DNA from: Amoeboaphelidium protococcarum
Lineage: Eukaryota > Aphelidiomycota > Aphelidea
Reading direction: 5' to 3'
Assembly (NCBI GenBank): GCA_023515745.1
Contig: JALECJ010000001.1
Coordinates: forward strand, 124,001-188,000
DNA length: 64,000 nt
The notes below the pieces were generated by a model. That model was not told the origin of the DNA. It did not search any database and worked only from the letters and a program-made list of their open reading frames with translations. Position numbers and translations under genes: made by a program. Shown here piece after piece: positions 50,580-59,293 of the stretch (its first letter is position 1; every line of letters begins with the position of its first letter).

Positions 50580-50639
50580 ATATGTGAAAATGTTAATTGA
50601 ACGAATGTGGTTTAAATAGAATAGATTTTGTTATAATGT

Positions 50640-51578
50640 TCACATCTTCATACTAGTGTCAATGTTTACTAGATTCTCAGCATTGTATCTTGAGGAAGGG
50701 TTAATAGTCTTCTGATACTCTTACCACCAGTTAATGTACTACATTAATTGCTAATGAGTAGAAGAAACCTGAGCAGATAGACGCAATAGAGAATCATAAT
50801 TCTATTACAAAATTGAAGTGACACATTCAGGAGTCGTTGTCACAGACTGTAGAGAGCCATTAGCACCACCAAATCCATCCTATGACACCATCAACTAATC
50901 AACTTGCAATTTCATATCCTGTAAAGCCAACCTATAAGAATTAAACTGCTATCTCGCATTCTGAATAAAACGCATATAATACTCGTGGATAACATCAGCA
51001 TAATGAGTTCCGCTTCTACCAAATCCATTCTAAGAAGATTACTGCAATGATTATTGTATACTGTCTAGCATTCTATATGAAATCTCAGCTGTCTCTGCCA
51101 ATCTCTATTACTCGCTGCGTATCTGCCCCTTTACAATGTCCAGTTGCCCATCAATAGTTTATGACATTCTAACCAGAGAGTTCGTCACAGATTCATTCAC
51201 ATATCTCGCCTTCAACCTTTCCAATTACTTGCTCACCTCGCTAGAAGAGACTTTCATACTATCATGCTTGTTCTAATTCACCACTTTATTGATCTACTCA
51301 AATTAGTTTTGTACTTCTTACGGCAAATCATTGAACTTGGTATACCTATTAATCAAAGGCTTCGTCTACTATTATTATTGTGACTGCTACTGCTGCTACT
51401 AATTCTAGTTCTACTGCTAATTAGTGCCAAATCCAGAGAATAAATTAGTCTACTACTAAGGCTATTACTACTATTGCTGAGGATTGTTATTAGCAGTTCC
51501 AAAGGAAAATGCACCAAATCCACCCGTTTGTTACTATGGCTATTATTATTACTATTATGGCTATCCAAAGCTAAACAT
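50640..51578 (-). CDS. FG nucleoporin of the Nup62-complex type (Nup58/Nup49- or Nup54-like)
   Basis: A 312-residue minus-strand protein. The first 75 residues are FG-type low complexity: MFSFGQP, polyQ, GGFGAFSFGT, NLFSGFGTN and more polyQ (nearly all TAG/TAA). The rest is a long helical region suitable for a coiled-coil trimer: LPQEVQNQFEQINKVVNQNK, VSKQLERLKARY, YYMRFIQNARQQFNSYRLAL and NYDSLLRLSAQVSSTHQQL. This layout fits a channel nucleoporin of the Nup62-54-58 complex, which forms the permeability barrier. Which subunit is uncertain. I favour Nup58/Nup49 from the short FG region and helical order. Confidence 0.75.
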
Positions 51579-51874
51579 ATCGACAATGCTATCTTCCACG
51601 GGGGTATAGTTCAATGTCCAATTAAAGGCGACTGAGATTCAACGCAATGGTGAAGACGAGCTGAAGAAGAGGAAGAAGACGAACTGACAAAGGTTTTACG
51701 AAAGAAACAGCGCGCGAGACCAATTGAATTGAAAGAGCGATTGTTTCAATCTGCGGGCGCTTTAGCTGACATCTTTTGTAGCTACTTCTAGGATAAATTG
51801 GACTTTATCCCGATTTTCCTTAACTGAATTACTTCTGAATATACCGCTTTTATAAAATTCTAGATTACTAAAGT
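51579..51874. promoter_or_regulatory. Divergent promoter region of nucleoporin and NIPA genes
   Basis: A 296 bp spacer between start codons with a CAGCGCGCGAGACC word at 51708-51721, similar to the one upstream of ELF1. AT-rich otherwise. Confidence 0.35.
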
Positions 51875-52822
51875 ATGGGATTGCCAAAGACCGTGATCGG
51901 ACTATCAGCTGCCGTCTTGGGGAACGCCATAACTGGGACGGCGTAAACTCTGTAGAAATATGGCATTCTACAGGTAGAAAGTCTTAAATAGTAGCAGTCG
52001 CGGTTCAGTAATAAATTCTGGTTGATCGGACTGGGACTTAATTATATTGGCGAAGTTATTGGCAGCTACGTCGCAATCTCGTACTGTTAGCCAGCACTTG
52101 TTACACCACTTGGTATTATTAATGTGGTGGTAAATGCCATTTCTGCAGATAAAATGCTGAATGAAAAGCTGGAAACTGGTGCCATTTACGCTTATATTTG
52201 GATTGCATTCGGCGTGCTTTCCATAATGTTGGGAGTTCCTAGTTAATAAGTTGAAACATTGGAAGATCTTATGTCTGGTGGGAGATTCATACAGATTCTG
52301 GCACTGTTTGTTATTGTGGCTTTGATATAAGCATATAGACTATATAGACTTAGACTGCGCGACATTACCAATTGTGTCACGACGACTGCATTGTTTGGCA
52401 CGAGCGGGCTCCTCTGCAGTAAAGCGCTTACCATCGTTTTGCAACACTAATCATCATCGTTGTCATCATAATCATAGTAATCATCTTTTGCTGATAGTGA
52501 AAGCGCGTTAATACTGGATAAGCATTATTTTGCAGGAATCGCGATAGCATTAATTATCGCGTTGGCCATCTCTCAAGAACTGTCTCGATAGTATGCTCTT
52601 ACTCATGTACGGGTGTCTCGATTCCAGCCAGTGCTGTACGCCACTTTTGTCTCTTTAAGCGTGCTCAGTAATGTTGCAGTGTATGGCCTGTTTGAGAGCA
52701 AGAAGGAGGTTGTTAATTTCATAGCACTGTTCGCCATAGGCTCGCTATGTATATTGGAAGGGTGTGGATCTTTACTGGCGTTAGACAATGCGGCATCGCA
52801 GAGCGCACTTAAGACTATGTGA
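51875..52822 (+). CDS. NIPA-family magnesium transporter
   Basis: A 315-residue protein with about nine hydrophobic helices. It begins KTVIGLSAAVLGNAITGTAQTLQKYG, has GLGLNYIGEVIGSYVAISYCQPALVTPLGIINVVVNAI (the NIPA signature with the ALVTPLG loop), TTALFGTSGLLCSKALTI and a final YATFVSLSVLSNVAVYG. NIPA proteins transport magnesium across the plasma membrane or endosomes; their loss causes paraplegia in humans. The loop after helix 6 is Ser/Gln-rich. The gene has no intron. Confidence 0.87.
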
Positions 52823-52989
52823 TTTCTCAATCAATTGTAATCATTTTACTTAAACCGTGTTGAATTTTATCTTGATACATTCATGTTGTTGCATTTTTAT
52901 TTAAGGCCGGATCTACCATTAATGTGCGTGTACAGCCGTTGTCAAGCTGCTCTATTTGAGGATTGTTTCAACTTTGATTAGATTTTTAT

Positions 52990-53330
52990 CACCTGGATAA
53001 TGGGCGCACCCGGCACCGTACGCCCTATCCTGGAGCCTTCCCTTACCTCGTAGGCTCACCCCAACTAGCTGATCGCTAGACAAAGCCTACAGTGACCAAG
53101 CCGAATCCAGAGGCCGTGGGTGCAGTCTTTAAGGGTGAGCACTAAGCATCTGGTATGCCACTACGAGTAGGCGCTTATCTGCACGAGTAACCGGTACAGA
53201 GAGCTAAAGGCTAGAGCCACCGGTAAAGGTGTCTCCGACGAGTTCCCAATCGTCTACGGGGAAGCGAACAGTAGTACCTGCCGACCGATTAATCGATTAG
53301 GGGTACCTACCTCCCCGGTTATGGACAATG
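52990..53330. ncRNA. GC-rich structured island, candidate structural RNA
   Basis: About 340 bp with clearly higher GC than the flanks and no coding frame of interest. It contains a chain of perfect hairpins: GGGCG/CGCCC (53002-53025), GAGCCT/AGGCTC (53033-53057), CTAGC/GCTAG (53065-53079) and an ACCGGT pair (53190 and 53219) enclosing a smaller stem. A 10-base palindrome CGATTAATCG follows (53286-53295). The ends also match imperfectly (ATAA..GGG near 52998-53004 with CCC..TTAT near 53315-53322). This looks like a folded RNA of roughly 330 nt, the size of RNase P, RNase MRP or SRP RNA. I compared remembered core motifs of these; none matches convincingly, although GAACAGTAG at 53266-53274 is reminiscent of the conserved ACAG core of RNase P/MRP. 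Strand is undecided. Confidence 0.45.
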
Positions 53331-53366
53331 TAATATATTATAACATGAGTATCATTCAGAGTAAAG

Positions 53367-53606
53367 ATGCAGCGCAATTATCAGGTGTGGGAGGCCAACA
53401 GCCGTGGATTGGATCAGAGTGCTTGTTCATTTAATCGCATGTTGAAGTAGGCATATCACAGAGCCCAGACAGCAATTGTGCCAATAATACATCATCTCAG
53501 AGCGCCACATGTAAGTCGTGCTATAGAGGACTCAAATAGGATACGCCAGAATACCGAGGAGTTTAAAAGTGACTACTACAGTTATTAATAATATGAATTA
53601 TGGTGA
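53367..53606 (+). CDS. Hypothetical 79-residue protein
   Basis: An ATG-to-TGA frame of 79 residues just after the structured island. Composition is protein-like (begins MQRNYQVWEANSRGLDQSA, later RAIEDSNRIRQNTEEF) and mostly helical, with two TAR Gln codons. A GTAAGT donor-like word lies inside it (53512), and the opposite strand also contains a plausible short intron here, so the gene model and even the strand are uncertain. No family is recognised. Confidence 0.3.
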
Positions 53607-54053
53607 GATAGGAAAAAGTATTGTACTTACACAAATTTGCAGCAGTCATGTCATCATCAGACGCCAATTCATAACTAAGCTCTTTATTTCATATAAAGAG
53701 ATTCCAGTTAATGCTTGTAGAGCTGGGCTCCATAGGGAGATACAAAAGAGGTGTATTACCAGTAAAGCTCTTTATATCACAACGCTATTCACAATCAAGA
53801 ATAGAAGATTAACGCGGCATACCAGCCTTTTATGCACAACAACAGCTCACACTTGAGTCACTGAACTCACACCTGTGACATGCTCAGCAACACAACAGAG
53901 AGAGAGAGAATAGAATACAAATCCATACCACTTTTGCATCATCGCATCGCATCTAATCAATTTGCACCGTCACGGTGACACGTAATCCCTACGACTTATG
54001 ACTGTCCCCAATGAACTTCCAGACGTCTATTACTTTTAAAGTGGTCATTCACA
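53607..54053. other. Unresolved interval upstream of the 54054 ORF
   Basis: On the minus strand a GTAAGT...TGTAG segment of 55 nt (about 53573-53627) has all the marks of the introns in this window. It would join short open stretches, but I cannot build a complete gene. An AG run lies near 53899-53910. The nearly identical words ATAAAGAGCTTTACTGG and ATAAAGAGCTTAGTTATG occur 100 bp apart on the minus strand. Confidence 0.25.
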
Positions 54054-54395
54054 ATGCCGCCCAAACGACAAAGACAAATTAACGTTGGAAAGGCAAAAAG
54101 CATTCCGAAGGCATCTGAAGCTCTGGTGAGGAAGGTCAAAGCTTGCTTCGACAGCTAGGATATTGATCCGGGGCTTTATGATACCTAGAAAATTGCAGAT
54201 ATCATCAGTGGGTCCTTTACTGACGCTACCGCGGAAAGTGAGACTGCTGTGTTCAATCGTATGGCAGAATATTAATTGTTTGAATGTGCTCAAGTCAATC
54301 GCTAGCATTTAAACCTGAACCTGAACCTGGAACAAAGAGCCGAAAAAGAACCAGTCAGGAAGTCTTAAAGAATAAAGCAATAACATTAGAAATGA
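54054..54395 (+). CDS. Hypothetical basic protein, 113 residues
   Basis: An ATG-to-TGA frame beginning MPPKRQRQINVGKAKSIPK, with a basic N-terminus, a helical middle (ALVRKVKACFDSQDIDPGLYD) and a basic Gln/Lys-rich end containing an Asn-Leu repeat. The basic start suggests nuclear or nucleic-acid binding. It lies 529 bp upstream of the decayed transposon and could be a cellular gene or a remnant associated with it. The family is unknown. Confidence 0.4.
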
Positions 54396-54923
54396 AATAA
54401 TACCGTAATCAGAATTAAAGTTCCTAAATTTTCCATGCAAGCGTGCAGACAGTAGTACTGTTAGGTACTATTGAAGCCAATTTACTACCAGCTGACATTT
54501 CTAAGCTCACAAAGCAAATGATTTGACCACATTACAGTAATCATAAATCTTGTCATCGGTAACAAATAATGCCGTAGTTGGCCAGCCAAATCGTGCCAAT
54601 TTGACGGCCGTGCGCGCATGCCTTTGAACTTTTTTATAAACGATACACTAGAAGAGAACGGTTTGATCGATTCAAAATGAGGATTGTTTTCTTTTTTATA
54701 TCTTGTTGATACTTTGTATGGGTGTATTTCAACAAAGATGAAGGTTTATCAATAAGTCATATAGTGTCACCAAAATTTAATCAACGGTGTAACTAAGTCT
54801 TGCACTTTTGTACATTTTGGATATAAGTTTGTGATTACAAAAGTAATAAAAAAAAAGATAGTAATATAAGTCTTTGTAGTGGACATCGGAATTATATTAA
54901 AAATAATAGGTAGAAATGTCAGA
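54396..54923. other. AT-rich spacer before the transposon
   Basis: No gene can be supported. Minus-strand frames around 54520-54640 are protein-like for about 40 residues but end without context. CCAGCCAAAT/TTGGCCAGCC words lie near 54578-54592. A CGCGCGCATGC word lies at about 54611. Confidence 0.25.
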
Positions 54924-55025
54924 ACACTTTGAATACGCGTCAAATCACTCAAAAGTTGAAACACCGCGCTAAAATATATGTAAACACACTTCAAAATCTG
55001 TATTCAACACTCAAAAATGTGAGAA
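54924..55025 (+). repeat. Left terminal inverted repeat
   Basis: Degenerate inverted repeat matched to the right end (about 55950-56095). Best-conserved blocks are at 54924-54951 and 54999-55016. CACTC/CACTT words recur at about 54925, 54946, 54987, 55007, 55070 and 55133. Confidence 0.55.
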
Positions 55026-55211
55026 AAGCTCCCAAAGTAGTGCAAGATGACTTCAAAAAGCTTCTTTCGACACTCATTTTTCCACCGACAACATTTTAGC
55101 GTGAGCCTTTTTACTAATAAACATGCTTGTTTCACTCACAGTCGAGTAATAAATACCACTTATTAGGTACTTCGCCACCTCATCCCAACCCCCTGGAAGA
55201 AATCACAAAAT

Positions 55212-55850
55212 ATGATATCAGAAGGTGCAGCCAAACATTTGAATTTGAGAGGAGTGGAGGTTGAGGGTGTTTTGCGCTAAAATCCGTATCAGATTAGTTA
55301 GATTTCTCCAACTTAGTACAGGGTCCTTAAGCGTGATACTAGATAGCCGTATCAAGTCCAATCTGAGGATAATCATGTAAGATGTGTAGGATACGATCAA
55401 GTAAAACGAAGAAACTTATTATGAATCTATTGAGTAAAAGATCACTGATCAATTTTGCTGTCTTTTCATGCGAGTGTTCCCAGCCACAGGCTACAAGATG
55501 TTCATGTTTTTACTATGCAAAGCATGCTTTCTGCAAGCACAAACTGGCAGTGATGTATAAATACAATCTGACTTGTGCTCATATCAGTTTAAGAGCGTTT
55601 GTACGCAATCCCGGGTTAGCGCGTGGTCGAGTTGCGAATAACACCCGCTCTGTAGCAGCAAGCTGAAAGACTGAGATTTAAGGCAGCTCTAATGCCTGAG
55701 ATGGAAGGCCCGCCACCTTAGCGGGCTGATGTGGCGGGATGGAACTAGTACAGCGATGATGATGAGGATGAAGCTGATGAACTATTGCGTGCTACTAGAA
55801 GACGTTCCGGGACCCGTCAGGACGAAATCGAGGAAATTGGTGATGAATGA
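55212..55850 (+). pseudogene. SWIM-domain transposase C-terminus, frameshifted
   Basis: Three successive frames are needed to follow the protein. The first (from ATG 55212) reads LRQNPYQISQISPTQYRVL and later YQVQSEDNHVRC, then hits TGA near 55420. The second contains the SWIM finger CSCFYYAKHAFCKHKLAVM (C-x-C..C-x-H) and continues to RGRVANNTRS before TGA. The third resumes LQQQAERLRFKAALMPEMEG and an acidic tail ending EEIGDE at TGA 55848-55850. SWIM followed by a basic GRP-like stretch and LQxQ resembles the end of MULE/FAR1 transposases. The DDE catalytic core is not found, so the element is internally deleted. Confidence 0.6.
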
Positions 55851-55949
55851 TGACTTTGACTATTGAACAATCCAGAGGATTAATTATTATGCCATTGTTT
55901 TTTTTAAACGAGCACTTCTAATAAGTTTGTATGTTGACCGTTCATGAGT

Positions 55950-56095
55950 GAATTTTCCTCAGTTTTGAGTGCTGAATACTTGTTTCAGAGTGGGAACTCC
56001 ATGGATTTGGGCGCGTCTTATGCCTTGAGTGCCTCAGCCCTTAAACAGAGTGCGATCCCAGCGCCGGTGAGTGCTCGGACGCGATTTCAGAGTGT
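55950..56095 (-). repeat. Right terminal inverted repeat with GAGTG subterminal array
   Basis: Reverse-complement partner of the left end. GAGTG occurs seven times between about 55944 and 56094. It ends only 33 bases before the ATG of the next gene, so it overlaps that gene's promoter region. Confidence 0.55.
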
Positions 56096-56128
56096 CGCGC
56101 ACCGGCCACCGCGTAGCACTATGCCATA

Positions 56129-56650
56129 ATGGAGGACAACACTGATTATGAAGTAACTTTAACGGTTGTTGGTAAAATTTGTCATATTGATGAATAGAAT
56201 AAGTCCAAAAACATTTTGCTGATCGGTGTAAGCTCATTTGCCGATGACAATGGCACTGCTGTACAAGATTTGTTGGAAATATCAGATAAGTTTCAAGCTC
56301 TGGCGTAAAACACACATCCAGACATGAAGTACAAGCTACACCATTTCTATTCGGCAACGTATAATTCCTTAAAGGTACAGTTCAATAAAGATGAAGATTG
56401 GAAGGTGGCTAATAGTATCTTAATGTGGCTGCCTTCAGGTGATCATTTTACATGTGGATGGGCTGCTCTGGAGAAGAGTGATATAGTAGCTGTGGACCTG
56501 CGTGTCAAGGGATTCATTTACAAGAATGAGTTAAAAGCTACAGTGACAAATGAGGTAGTAGGCACTGTATTTATCATGAAGGACGATCAGGTAAACGGGC
56601 AACCATCAGATGCCATGCTGATATCTCCCAAGAAGAAGAAAATGCAGTGA
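56129..56650 (+). CDS. Unknown conserved-looking protein, 173 residues
   Basis: An ATG-to-TGA frame beginning MEDNTDYEVTLTVVGKICHI with alternating strand-like segments (KNILLIGVSSFADDNG, HHFYSATYNSLKVQF, SILMWLPSGDHFTCGW, DIVAVDLRVKGFIY, VVGTVFIMKDDQ) and a basic C-terminus PKKKKMQ that could be a nuclear localisation signal. No family is recognised. It could be a beta-sandwich or PAS-like fold, but that is a guess. The right TIR of the decayed transposon lies immediately upstream, so its promoter is at least partly transposon-derived. Confidence 0.55.
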
Positions 56651-56990
56651 AGTTTGAGGATAGTTAAACGAGGAATAAGGATACTTTGAGGAATGAAAAT
56701 GAATTATTATCGTAAATACTACTTTCATTTCACTGGCTTTAGTAAAACCCGGTCTTTTTTAATTAACGGTAAGATAAACGGCAAAATATTTCTAGCAGTA
56801 GCCAAACGCATGATCAAGTCACCACAAAACAAACAATGAAAAACAAACAAAAACGGTTGTGGAGGTCAATTGTTGCATTCAAACCTTGAACTAAAGTTCA
56901 AAGGCATAAAGTTTAAAGGCATAAGAAGAATCATAACTAATAAGACAACTGTCTTCATTATAAAATAATCAGTCCTAAATAGGTAAAAGA
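56651..56990. other. Spacer before the first TKL-like kinase
   Basis: A 340 bp AT-rich interval with short A-rich repeats (ACAAACAATGAAAAACAAACA near 56829) and a tandem of AAGGCATAAAG/AAAGGCATAAG near 56901-56921. No gene is seen. Confidence 0.3.
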
Positions 56991-58661
56991 ATGTCAAACA
57001 ATACAACTATAGTGGAAGACATTGCCAACAATGGGACAACTCGATTGGGCAATGGTTAAGCGAACGCAGCAGTGTTGACTTGGATTGGAGTGATTGGTGC
57101 CAGTATTGCACTTGAATTATTGTTAATGTGCTTCGCCTACCTCTAATAGAGATACCAGCCGTCATCTTTTCTACCCGAGTGGCTGCTTGGACTATTTGTC
57201 CCCGAGATCTGGCTTCATGATGACGGCTAGAAGATGAAGAAGGGCAAAGGACAGGCGGTGGGATTGAATGCTCGCCATCAGTAGAGAATCAATGATGCCA
57301 GATCAACAACTAATGCAGCTGCGACATCCATTGAGATGTCCATGATTTCCAGTGTTCTGGCCACTCTGATTCCTGATGATAAAGAGTTTTCACTTCCCGG
57401 CTTTCTGTAGATTGATCCCAGTAATGACTACGTGCTGTAGAAGCAACTAACCAAAGGTGGAGCCGGTATAGTATATCTCGCCGAGTTGTAGAATGAGGCA
57501 CTGGTCAAGGAGGGTGACATGAAAGCCAGTAAACCAGCCAAACTAGCCATAGTCAAGGAGTTGATAACTAAACCGGGTAAGCCCGTGCCAGATGAAGTTG
57601 TCGCCGCCTTTTGTCAGGAGGTGTCGATGATGTGGTACTTTCGGAACTGTCCAAACGCTGCTCGTCTGTATGGATACTGTCTGAGTCCGATGGTGATCGT
57701 GATGAAGTATTACGAACTTGGCTCGCTTGCGACTTGCATCTTCAAGCCTGCCACATCTTAAGCTAGCAATAATAAAAATGATAACAATGCCAATAACGAT
57801 AATGAAATCAGGAAGGGTGCCGAGCTAGACCAAGGAGATAAATCATCAAAACAGAAGAGTCAAGAGATTATGTGGACTCCAGATCTTATTGCTCATCTGA
57901 CACGGGACATCGCTTCTGCTCTTAAAGCTATGCATCAGGCTGATATTGTGCATAATGATATCAAGCCGGATAATGTTCTCATTGAGTATATGCCACCTGT
58001 TGACGACGATCGAAGGGAGTCTATGGTGAGTCAGGGCGGCGGTGATACAAAGTAGAAATGCAGATTCCGAGCAGTCGTTACCGATTTTGGTATATCACAG
58101 ATTATCTCAGCCAAACACTTGAATATTGTCCGCTCATTCAAAGTGGTTAAGATCTAGGGTGCTAGTGCACCATATGCAAGTCCAGAGACATTTCTTCGAC
58201 TCAAAAAGGGTAGAACACACGAGGAGATTGATGAGACGATGAGCTAAAGGGAACAGTCAGCAATAATCAACACAATCGCGGCACTGAAAGCATCAGATAT
58301 CTACTCTCTAGCAGTGACAATGTATGAGATGATCAACCGTAAGAAGGCGTGGAGAAAGATGAAGTTCAGAGAGGAGATTGAGAAGAGAGTGGTGACTGGT
58401 GGACGCCCGGAGTTTGATGAGAAGGTTCTAAGTCAGGCAAGTACTAGACAGTCGCTTCAACTATTGATTGATCTTACGAAATAGTGTTGGGATCACGAAG
58501 TATTTGCAAGACCGACTGCAGACATCATCATTGACGCGCTTGATGAGCTTTTACATCCGCAGTCCCACGTAATTGGCTCAGCGTTGAAAAAGTATCGCGA
58601 GAGTATGTCAATATCTCAGGATAGGGATCCTCTCTACTCTGCTAATAAAACTCTATTTTGA
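56991..58661 (+). CDS. Membrane-anchored TKL-like protein kinase
   Basis: A 556-residue protein. One hydrophobic helix lies near residues 28-53 (VLTWIGVIGASIALELLLMC), so it is probably membrane-anchored with no large ectodomain. A juxtamembrane PGFLQID motif precedes the kinase domain (about 145-525). The kinase has GGAGIVYLAEL, AIVKELI, VHNDIKPDNVLI, VTDFGISQI, SAPYASPE and CWDHEVFARPT. The catalytic loop reads HND instead of HRD, so it is a non-RD kinase. A low-complexity Asn/Asp insert lies in the hinge region. It is related to the partial kinase at 62996. The group (TKL or unique) is judged from the CW....RP ending. Confidence 0.82.
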
Positions 58662-58908
58662 TTCTGTTATTTATAATTGAGATTTGAGTTATAGGATGAT
58701 TAGGTCTCTTTCTCTTTCACATTTTCAACCATGTCTACCAAGGATTGCAAACCATGATGATGATGAGTTATCATGAGTGGCGCATGAAGATTTGTAATGT
58801 TGGACGAGGCGTACGTCGACGCTTCAACTTTAGCGTTCACTCTTTCTCATTTTCTCACAGTCAATAGATTATATTACTCTACCTATTTAAAAAATTAAAT
58901 TAATAAAA

Positions 58909-59198
58909 ATGCAATCTTTAATCCTGTTTATTGCTCTTATTATTGCTTCCGGTAAGGCGCGTTACAAAGTGCATTGAGATGAATTTACAATTATTTGGTA
59001 TGACATTGTGTAGTGTGTTCCGCTCTTAGTGTATAATCATCTGGCATGGAGCCACACAAGTTGTGCTTCAAGCAGTGCCGTGATCTGTGTTTGACTGCTG
59101 GAGGTGGACAGAGTTGTGTTGAAGCCTGCGGTTGCAAGTGGCCGGTTGATCCGAATGAGCCAGTTTACGATGGATTGTCCGAGCAGCTGGTTTATTGA
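58909..59198 (+). CDS. Small secreted cysteine-rich protein
   Basis: Two exons (58909-58951; 59014-59198) with a 62-nt GTAAGG...GTGTAG intron give 75 residues. The first exon is the signal peptide (MQSLILFIALIIAS), split in phase 1. The mature chain has seven cysteines in a compact core (CFKQCRDLC, SCVEACGC) and an acidic C-terminus ending QLVY. Secreted Cys-rich miniproteins of this form serve as effectors, antimicrobial peptides or wall proteins. I cannot assign a class. The gene is convergent with the ABCG gene, 95 bp between stops. Confidence 0.7.
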
Positions 59199-59293
59199 AC
59201 GTGGATAAAGCGCGTCTCTTCGGTTTGGTAGTGTGAACAGAAATGATACTTTTGCCAATAAATAAAATAATTCTGTGAAAAATCATATATATT

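Larger units (their letters stand above)
54924..56095 (+). mobile_element. Degenerate Mutator-like (MULE-type) DNA transposon with terminal inverted repeats
   Basis: The left end (54924 on) and the reverse complement of the right end (56095 back) match over long, gapped stretches. ACACTtTGAA..CGCGTC..A.CACTCA pairs with ACACTcTGAA..CGCGTC..A.CACTCA, and further in GTATTCAaCACTCAAAA pairs with GTATTCAgCACTCAAAA. Both ends carry a repeated CACTC/GAGTG word every 20-40 bases (seven times on the right within 155 bp). Inside lies a broken ORF with a SWIM zinc finger, as in MULE transposases. I found no matching target-site duplication at these edges. Element type is inferred from long TIRs plus SWIM. 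Confidence 0.6.

Noticed and set aside
52990-53330. 5S rRNA or tRNA cluster
   Set aside because: The island is GC-rich and structured but lacks 5S core sequence and any cloverleaf with T-loop and D-loop signatures.
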